Below are positions 56,714 to 64,000 of a DNA stretch of 64,000 bases, piece by piece. The notes beneath the pieces are model-generated. The model was not told where the DNA came from, searched no databases, and worked only from the letters and a program-made list of their open reading frames with translations. The DNA is taken from positions 47,066,691 to 47,130,690 of the forward strand of contig JAWZYU010000025.1 in NCBI GenBank assembly GCA_038380435.1, given 5' to 3'. This stretch comes from Ryuthela nishihirai (Eukaryota > Arthropoda > Arachnida > Araneae > Heptathelidae). A program made the position numbers and the translations under genes. How positions within the stretch are numbered: the stretch's first letter is position 1; every line of letters begins with the position of its first letter.

Positions 56714-57138
56714 AACTTATTCTGGATTGCCCGAATTCAACTATAGATGACACAATTTTATTCTTCTCCGCAAGTATCGGAATTACATTTTAAAAAAAAG
56801 TCATTTATTGATCCAAATAACAAATAGTTCAAGTCCTCAAAAATAGACATTTTCTCTTCGAGGAAATCCTGCCGCCGCCGCCGGCATTAAATGTTTCATT
56901 TGATAGATTTGTTCAGATTATTCGCTATAAATAGTTTCAAAATGTACACTTTGTATCTCTAAAAGATTGAAAGCAGAAAGTGCAAACCAAGTTCTGTGGG
57001 AAAGAATGCGGTTACGTTAAGAAGATTATTACGGAGAGTGTCGGGGATCTGTTGTTAACAGTAGTCGCCATTTCCCTCTGGCAGATGTTTAATCGCAGAA
57101 CAGAGACGAGATGAGAAGGAAATAGGAATCACACTTAC
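56714..57138 (-). other. Intron after the 57.2 kb exon
   Basis: A short CCG-triplet run lies at 56871-56883. Otherwise unremarkable. Confidence 0.45.
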
Positions 57139-57252
57139 GACAATCCTCATCGCTGCTATCTGCGCAGTCGTTGTCTCCATCGCAACGCCAATCGAGAGGG
57201 ATGCAGCGACCATTGGAGCAGGCGAATTCCTCTCGGGTACAGTTCCGGGCAG
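57139..57252 (-). CDS. LDLa-domain exon of an LDL-receptor-related gene
   Basis: 114 bp, 38 codons, phase 1-1. The acceptor TTTCGCAG ends at 57253 and the donor GTAAGTGTG starts at 57138. It encodes one LDLa repeat: [20 protein letters not shown], then [15 protein letters not shown], with six cysteines and the full calcium cage (D, D, D, SDE). It is the most canonical of the three and the most 5' in transcription order. Its DGDNDCAD core closely resembles that of the 37.1 kb exon. LRP-type endocytic receptors are the likeliest family; SCO-spondin- or perlecan-like proteins also carry such exons. Confidence 0.95.
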
Positions 57253-57420
57253 CTGCGAAACGGAAACACGTCATCAGTATCAAGAACCATTAAGGAAGGA
57301 AACTCGGACAATCTCATTCACTTCATATTAAAATGTCGACATTTAGATTTAATGGAGATCTGAAGTGAAATTCCGATTGGAAGGAAGACAGAAATATGCA
57401 CTAAAGTGCGGTGAAGAAGG
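57253..57420 (-). other. Intron upstream of the 57.2 kb exon
   Basis: No feature beyond the acceptor region, which is not strongly pyrimidine-rich. Confidence 0.4.
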
Positions 57421-57716
57421 TTGCAAATATCTGGCATTGATTTTTTTAGAAATTAGTGATCTGGCAACCTTCGTGTTACGTGATGACAGAATTCAGGAAA
57501 AATATCTGGAGCGTGTACAGCAACTGTACACGCTCCAGTTACCGTTCACAGCAAACTGGAGCGTGTGCAGTTACTGCACACGCTCCAGTTTGCTGTGAAC
57601 GGTAACTGCACACGCTCAATATTTCCGTGAGTGAGCCCACACGATCTAGATCTTTGTGAGCTCACACGATCCAATGTGCTGTGAACATTAACCGCAACCG
57701 CTCCAGTTTGATCTGG
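57421..57716. mobile_element. Internal fragment of long Tc1-type MITE
   Basis: Carries the stacked ACACGCTCCAGT hairpins and the AACGGTAACTGCACACGCTC block of 14480-15085. Both CAGTCGCTC termini are missing. Confidence 0.85.
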
Positions 57717-58689
57717 AGAAAGATCGGTTGACTCTTAATTTTCCTTTTTCTTTTTCTCATTTATGTGAAAAAATGCTGAAGACACTTTCAAGTCACTCTT
57801 GAAAGAAATTTTTTGCATGCGCATTTATAATAATAAAAGAAGGTGTCTGTGGCAGCCGTAACTCGTCGAGAAATCAGAGTTGAGGCTTCAACGTTTCAGA
57901 GAATGTTTCTGGTTGTGGTTCGAGTTGCAGTGCCAAATTTCAAGTCGACATTCCAAGAGGAAGGCTTGCTAGAAGCAAAACTATTTACCCTGCGATTCCT
58001 ACGGGAAACGGAAATTGCTACCAAATTTATTGTTGCCATTTACAGCTTCCTAATTGTGAAGGTATTTAATAGCCTAAGTCAACAAGGTTAGAGATTGTTT
58101 CTTTTTCGTCTTCAAACTTAAATGAAAAATACTATCTGATCGGAAAAAGTTTGAAATAGATATTGGTTTTTGGAAAATTGCACTTTAAAATTAATTTTTG
58201 AGACAAGAATTTCGTCAGTCGGAACAGTTTCAACATCTGCAAAATTAGGCCTAGTCAAAACATTTTTATTACTTTTGCAATCAAGTTTGTGATTATCAAT
58301 GAATGGTTTTCATAAAGAAAAGAATATTAATCTAAACCAATTGTCACAGAGGAGTCTATAAAAAATTACTGCAATAGTCAGAAAAATGAACAACGGGAAG
58401 AAATACTAAATACCGTTGATCCCATATTAATTTAGCCTTTTGGACCCATTTTAATGAATACTACCGTTGACTGATTAAGTAATACTCCAAGGGACTGATG
58501 AACAGGACTTTTGCATATATTAATCAAATTGCTTTAGATCTATTGGTCAATAACCCATTAGTTCAATGTAAAACATATGTATAGCCTTGCAAAAATTGTA
58601 ACCTGTTAATGCTGTTCGTAAATACCATCTTATTTCAATATTGTTTCTATATTATTTCTATATTATTTCTATCTATATCTTTATTGCAT
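57717..58689. other. AT-rich intron
   Basis: A plus-strand frame (57843-58091) is moderately protein-like but matches no motif I know. The rest is AT-rich. Confidence 0.35.
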
Positions 58690-58699
58690 TTTCAACAGC

Positions 58700-59530
58700 C
58701 AATCAAGTCAAAGCAGCTCGCCTGTGATTAGCTTGCTATTACTCAGCAGCTCGCCTGTGATTGGCTTGCTATTGCTCAGCAGCTCGCCTGTGATTGGCTT
58801 GCTGTTCTTCTTCTTCTTTCACATCCTTCGAGTTCTGGACCTCTTTGTAAAGAGAGCCTCGGCTCTCTTATCATCAGGTCCACGGGCAAATTGGGCAGTG
58901 GGTGAATATGGCTTGCTATTACTCAGCAGCTCGCCTGTGATTGGCTTGTTATTGCTCAGCAGCTCGCCTGTGATGGCTTGCTATTGCTCAGCAGCTCGCC
59001 TGTGATTGGCTTGCTATTGCTCAGCAGCTCGCCTGTGATTGGCTTGCTATTGCTCAGCAACTCGCCTGTGATTGGCTTGCTATTGCTCAGCAGCTCGCCT
59101 GTGATTGGCTTGCTATTGTTCAGCTGCTGAGCCTCTGACTGGCTTGCTATTGCTCAGCAGCTCGCCTGTGACTGGCTTGCTATTGCTCAGCAGCTCGCCT
59201 GTGATTGGCTTGCTATTGCTCAGCAGCTCGCCTGTGATTGGCTTGCTATTGCTCAGCAGCTCGCCTGTGATTGGCTTGCTATTGCACAGCAGCTCGCCTG
59301 TGACTGGCCTGCTATTGCTCAGCAGCTCGCCTGTGATTGGCTTGCTATTGCTCAGCAGCTCGCCTGTGATTGGCTTGCTATTGCTCAGCATTTCGCCTGT
59401 GATTGGCTTGCTATTGCTCAGCAGCTCGCCTGTGATTGGCTTGCTATTGCTCAGCAGCTCACTTGTGATTGGCTTGCTATTGCTCAGCAGCTCGCCTGTG
59501 ATTGGCTTGCTATTGCTCAGCTGCTCAAAG
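58700..59530. repeat. 33 bp minisatellite with one interruption
   Basis: About 22 units of 33 bp (CAGCTCGCCTGTGATTGGCT plus TGCTATTGCT). After three units there is a ~105 bp foreign stretch (58803-58908) with AGAGAGCC/GGCTCTCT and outer GGACCT/AGGTCC inverted pairs. Open frames (11-residue repeats such as GLLLLSSSPVI) are periodicity artefacts. Confidence 0.93.
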
Positions 59531-59627
59531 ACAATCAGAATCTTTGGTATGAAAAATGCTTGAAAATTTGAAAAAAGAGCTTTATTTAGAAGGAAAAATA
59601 AAAAAGATAATTTCTTTCAGCTTTGTT

Positions 59628-60712
59628 GGATTCGGTTGTTTTGCCTCTGAGTGGCAGTTTTTTTTCCACGCAATGGGCTAAATCCATGTGGCCAATATAA
59701 ACTAGAAAAAGGAAACTTAATTTTTAAAGAGCCACAGAAAAAATTATGTAGTTAAAAATGAAAACATACATTTCTAATAGTAATGAATTGGGAAACGAAA
59801 ATGTACTTTTCTGGAATCAAGCAAATATTTTGATTACAAGGTAAAAATATATGTATCGAATGAGAGTTAGGAATTTGTCCAAATCGTGTACTTATGCACC
59901 TAAACACATTTGGCCAAAAATTGTAAAAAATGAACACGATTTAGTATATTAATGATTAGTTTTATGAGTCGCAATTTCTTTTACGGGGAGCCGTAGGTTG
60001 GCCAGGCCTGAACTAAATGGTCAAGTCCAAAAGACTCCAAGAGAGCAGAGGAAGTTGGGAAAACGGATCCACTCGACGGATGAGATATTAGGAGACTGAT
60101 GAGACTTCAACGCCATCCAGACCACTTTTTAAACCCTTCAGTATCTTTAATATAGAAGAATAGACTGAATTTGGTGCCACCTATGAATATAAGAGAAACT
60201 TCATAACATAACATTGACGATAAGTGTCCTGAAAAGAACTCTTTTTGCCATATTTTACAGGTGTCATTCATTTCATGTGTTTATTATGACAAAGTTCTTA
60301 TAAATAAATATTCTTTTCTTTTACGTTCCTTTTTACAGCTTTCCGGAGATTCCATAATTTTGCAACTCTTGAGATCGATTGTACATTACAATGTACATGC
60401 TGAATTTCAGTGAACTGATGTTAAAAATAATAAGAACATTTACATAAGAATTAAAAATAATAAAGAATATTTATATGTAAACATTTTCTTTTCTTCTATA
60501 AAGAGAAATTCAGGTCTGAAGGGGTTAACGCACACACTCTTGCAAAGAGGACCACGACATAATGTCCCATCCGGAGGACGGCAATCTTTCCAAATCCTTT
60601 GCGTCTACTTCCTCACCTAGAGCGGAGTGCGAATTAGCATAGAAAATCTCCATGCTGGCACATTTGAGGCTCGAACCTGGGCACATTATCGCTTAAAAGT
60701 TCACCCGGTCAA
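59628..60712 (-). mobile_element. Very old SINE-A remains in pieces
   Basis: Three ordered blocks of reverse SINE-A: tail 59635-59690 (TTTTGCCTCTGAGTGGCAGT), middle 59998-60130 (CTAAATGGTCAAGTC to CGCCATCC), and body/head 60540-60712 (ATGTCCCATCCGGAGGACGG to GAGGCTCGAACCTGGGCAC). AT-rich insertions separate them. It may be one or two ancient copies. Confidence 0.68.
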
Positions 60713-60792
60713 TAAACATTGAAAGTGACACAAAGAAATGTTACTCACTTGAAATCGATCGACGGAATTGTACTGAAAGCGATTTCCTAGTG

Positions 60793-61355
60793 TACAGTCG
60801 CTCAAAAAAGTATCCGAACACTATGGTTGATTGCAAAATTCAGAAAAAATATCTGGCATTGATTTTTTTAGAAATTAGTGATCTGGCAACCTTCGTGTCA
60901 CGTGATTACAGAATTCAGGAAAATTTTCTGAAGCGTGTACAGCAACTGTACACCTTTCAGTTTGCTGTGAACGGTAACTGCACACGCTCAATATTTCCGT
61001 GAGTGAGCCCACACGATCTAGGTCTTTGTGAGCTCACACGATCCAATGTGCTGTGAACATTAACCGCAACCGCTCCAATTTGCTGTGAACGGTAACTGCA
61101 CACGCTCCATATTCATTGCATTATATATTCATACGCATTATATATATTAAAAAAGTATCCGAACGCTATGGTTGATTACAGAATTCAGAAAAAATATCTG
61201 GCATTGATTTTTTTACAAATTAGTCATCTGGCAACCTTCGTGTCACGTGATACGAAGGTTGCCAGATCACTAATTTCTAAAAAAATCAATGCCAGATATT
61301 TTTTCTGAATTTTGCAATCAACCATAGTGTTCGGATACTTTTTTGAGCGACTGTA
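60793..61355. mobile_element. Tc1-type MITE, long form
   Basis: Second complete long copy of the family at 14480-15085, with TA at both borders. The third hairpin set is partly lost (ACACCTTTCAGT for ACACGCTCCAGT). Confidence 0.9.
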
Positions 61356-61949
61356 CAAGGGCAAAAAGGAAAAAGTGTCAGATGACGAAAACATTAAGGA
61401 ACATGATGGTATGGAAGAATCATTAATGAAGACGAAAGGGGGAAAAAAAGGCGATAGATCATTAAACGGTTAACACGTGTTGAGGCTGTGCTCTCGTTTC
61501 GAAGGTTACCGGCAATTAAGTTGAGGGAGGAGGGAAGAAAGAAGTAGGGGGGGGGGACAAGCATCAAGTGAAGTTTGCAACGAATTCGTTGTCATTAAAA
61601 GGAAAACAAGAGAAAGAAAAAAAATTTTCGTTGCTGATGCTAATGAGGTAGCTTATTCCCTCGACTCATTAGCCCATGATGTCTTAAATTCTGTTGGCAT
61701 TTCAATGGAGACAAAGTCAGATAAAAAAAAAAAGTAGTCCCACGTGGTCGAAATTTGGTTAGCAATTGTTGGGAATTCTTTTCCAAATGATTCGAATGTC
61801 TTCAGATGACGATTAGGGGAAGTTTCGAATGTGAGTTTTCTTTTTATATGTAAAACAAATCGGAATTGGAATTCTGAAAACAATTTTTTTTTTGTACAGT
61901 TATTAGAATTGGAATGGTTCGTTTATATGTTTTCGCGTTTAGGTATATA
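61356..61949. other. Spacer
   Basis: Purine-rich with a G run near 61545. No gene or repeat recognised. Confidence 0.4.
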
Positions 61950-62380
61950 TACAGGGTGAATCTGAAAAAGTGGACAAAACTTTACGGGGGGTTACGCAGC
62001 TATACGAGCAATATTCGTCATAGAATGTATGGTCGGAACGCAAGCGGTGAGAAGTTAAAAGGTAGTTTTCCACTGTCACATTTAAAGAATGAACACAAGA
62101 AGGAGAGGAGATACTCTGTGCCTCACTTGCATTCCCGTCCGCCGCACCGTACACAAAGTGCATATCCGCCATTTCGTGGTTAGTATAACCAGCCATCCTC
62201 TCGGCAATCCACGGTAGAAATGCCGTTGGGTGCGAGGACCGATCCTTTTATACCATTTCCAACGCCACCTAGCGGCTCGCCCTTTGCGTTCCGACCATAC
62301 ATTCTATGACGAATATTGCTCGTATAGCTGCGTTCTACCACCCCGTAAAGTTTTGCCCGCTTTTTCAGATTCACCCTGTA
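61950..62380. mobile_element. Inverted-repeat element with ~110 bp arms
   Basis: Arms start TACAGGGTGAATCTGAAAAA and end with the inverse. They pair for about 110 bp (to GGTCGGAACGCAA). Flanking TATATA on both sides may be the target duplication. The 200 bp centre has no coding sequence. No superfamily is assigned. Confidence 0.8.
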
Positions 62381-62402
62381 TATATACCACGTATGTGAAA
62401 GC

Positions 62403-62960
62403 TTGAGAATATCAGCGATAAAAATTCAAAAATTAAAATACGTACTAAACATGGAAACCTGTGTATTATTTTATAAAGCAATATGCGAATCTATTTTAAA
62501 TCATGGAATAATTGTGCATGGAACAACTAACTTAACTAACATAATTAAAATAGAAAAATTGCAGTCTATAATAGCTAAAAATTCCGTTTCATTTGCAAAA
62601 AAATTATAAAACTTCCACAGATAGATTAAAAATTTTAAACCTTTTATCCTACAGCAATTTATATAAATATAATTTAATAATTGAAAAATTTTTGACGAAA
62701 CTTACAAACTAAAAATTCAACATAATAAAAATAAAAGACTTCAAAACCAAGGTTATTACAAACTGCCAAATTTTCGAAATAATTACGGGAAACATACCTC
62801 CGAATATCAAGTACCACTTATATTTAATGCTATTCCAAAAGAATTACTATATATAGATTCTTTTAGAAGAGTTAAAATGGATTTAAAAATTATTTGGATT
62901 TTCTATTTAGCTGATTATTATGTGTTGTGTTTTTTGGACTTCTTTAATGTACACCATTTT
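62403..62960 (+). pseudogene. LINE ORF2 C-terminal remnant (CR1/Jockey-like)
   Basis: First frame: FYKAICESILNHGIIVHG and KIEKLQSIIAKNSV, the usual post-catalytic 'thumb' region. After frameshifts: YKLPNFRNNYGKHTSEYQVP, then LIFNAIPKELLYIDSFRRVK, which is the widespread C-terminal 'R..YG-----Y..P.l.N.iP..l...-s...FK' pattern. It differs from the other LINEs in the window. Confidence 0.72.
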
Positions 62961-63031
62961 TGTGGCTGAATGACCTATATTGAATTTAATTTATTCATTT
63001 TTATGCAGATAAGCTATTTAGCTTTGCGGGT

Positions 63032-63423
63032 TGGATTGTGTTGGGTTGTTTTACCTCTGAGTAGCACTCTTTTGCACACCATGGGCTAAATGGCCAGGTC
63101 ACATGGAACCTGAAGGCTCAGAGAAGGTTGGGGGAGGGGACCCACTGGAACAGCTGTTGGGAGACAGATGGTAGCCTCCCGTCAAGGCCAACCAGCGTGT
63201 TCTTTAACGTGCACAGGGTATGGCTCTCCCGCACACGAGGCCACGGCTTAACGTCCCATCCGACGGACGGCGGCCTTTCCAAGCCCATTGGTGTCCCCTA
63301 CTGACCGTGGGCAGGGCAGGGAATTTTGCGGAGATAAATCTCAACGCTGACCCAGCTGGGACTCAAACCTGGGAACTACAGATTACGAGCCTGGCGCGCT
63401 ACCGACTGAGCCACCCCCGCCCC
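63032..63423 (-). mobile_element. SINE-A with 14 bp TSD
   Basis: Complete reverse copy. TTAGCTTTGCGGGT lies at 63018-63031 and 63424-63437. Confidence 0.93.
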
Positions 63424-63774
63424 TTAGCTTTGCGGGTCAAATGGTAAATAGTTTGTATTATTTACTCTTATGAATAAAAATTATATTCTTAAAAAATTTT
63501 CATTAAAGAAGTTTTCTCCATCAATAAAAGTGTCAAGCGATAGCTTTAGGAATTGTCCCTTCGCCAATGATACCAAAATAATATTCAGGTGATTTATTTG
63601 TATTTAGTCTTCAGATACATTTTCGTGTAGCTGTGATGCTTTACATTTTTAGCGGGTTGTTTCTTCTGTTATCTTGGAAAGTTTCCATGCGCTGTTTTTT
63701 TTGACTCTGTAAAGATTTCGTGGTTTGGTTTTTTGATGGGCTTTATAAAACTTTAGTCTCTTTCCCGCTGAATT

Positions 63775-64000
63775 CCTTATGAAATTCAAACAAATTTGCG
63801 TTACCTTATGGAAATGCAAACAAGTTTGTTATCGCATAGAATTTGAACAACAACTTATTAATGTTTTAAAACAAGTTGTTTTACCTCATAAAAAGCTTTA
63901 AACAAGTTTGCTCTACCTAATAAAATTAAGACAAGTTTGTATCCACAAAAATTGGCAAGTTTGTTTTACCTAATAAAATTTAAACAAGTTTGTTCCCTCA
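63775..64000. repeat. Loose ~30-45 bp tandem repeat, runs off window
   Basis: Repeated blocks AAACAAGTTTG, TTTTACCTAATAAAA and close variants, at least six times with varying spacing. Confidence 0.7.

Noticed and set aside
59105..59563. Leu/Ser-rich repeat protein
   Set aside because: Artefact of the 33 bp minisatellite; both strands are open.

Overview
The window reads as intronic and intergenic DNA of a repeat-rich animal genome, most likely an arthropod; an arachnid is a guess I cannot prove. Nothing looks prokaryotic. The only convincing host coding sequence is three short minus-strand exons (57252-57139, 44875-44759, 37159-37028). Each encodes one LDL-receptor class A (LDLa) domain, has AG/GT splice borders and is phase 1-1. 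They fit consecutive exons of one large LDL-receptor-related gene with introns of about 12.3 and 7.6 kb. No polymerase II promoter, CpG-rich start or poly(A) site could be supported.

Almost everything else is mobile or tandemly repeated DNA. The commonest element is a ~385 bp tRNA-headed SINE (here SINE-A), with more than 25 full, truncated, nested or rearranged copies. Several have 10-15 bp target-site duplications. Also present are pieces of three or more LINE lineages (11.4, 15.3-17.2, 24.4/31.6, 34.3 and 62.4 kb), Tc1-like transposase pseudogenes (10.5, 35.1 and 53.4-55.9 kb), a palindromic Tc1-type MITE family (12.9, 14.5, 40.7, 42.8, 57.4 and 60.8 kb), three hAT-type elements with clean 8 bp duplications (8.0, 20.7 and 52.4 kb), a pogo/Tigger-like element (10.98-13.26 kb) and two unclassified inverted-repeat elements (17.4 and 61.95 kb). 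A 7.07 kb element at 24555-31628 has ~300-400 bp inverted termini starting AG and a near-perfect 6 bp duplication; it sits inside a LINE and looks like a decayed or non-autonomous Maverick/Polinton-type element.

Two very large minisatellites dominate: a 78 bp array (1.14-7.68 kb, about 84 units) and a 75 bp array (45.99-51.60 kb, 74 full units plus a partial one). Both periods are multiples of three, so long open frames appear on both strands; I treat these as artefacts, not genes. The 75 bp array has grown from an internal segment of an old SINE-A copy whose two halves still flank it. Another array (35.65-37.03 kb) has grown from the 3' end of an LDLa exon together with its splice donor, giving eight donor-like copies downstream of the real one. 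Smaller arrays lie at 11.85, 30.9, 41.74, 44.2, 54.23, 58.7 and 63.8 kb.

The most unusual material is this repeated conversion of existing sequence (SINE interior, SINE tail, transposase codons, exon-intron border) into tandem arrays, and the 7 kb inverted-repeat element with a patchwork insertion in its left terminus.
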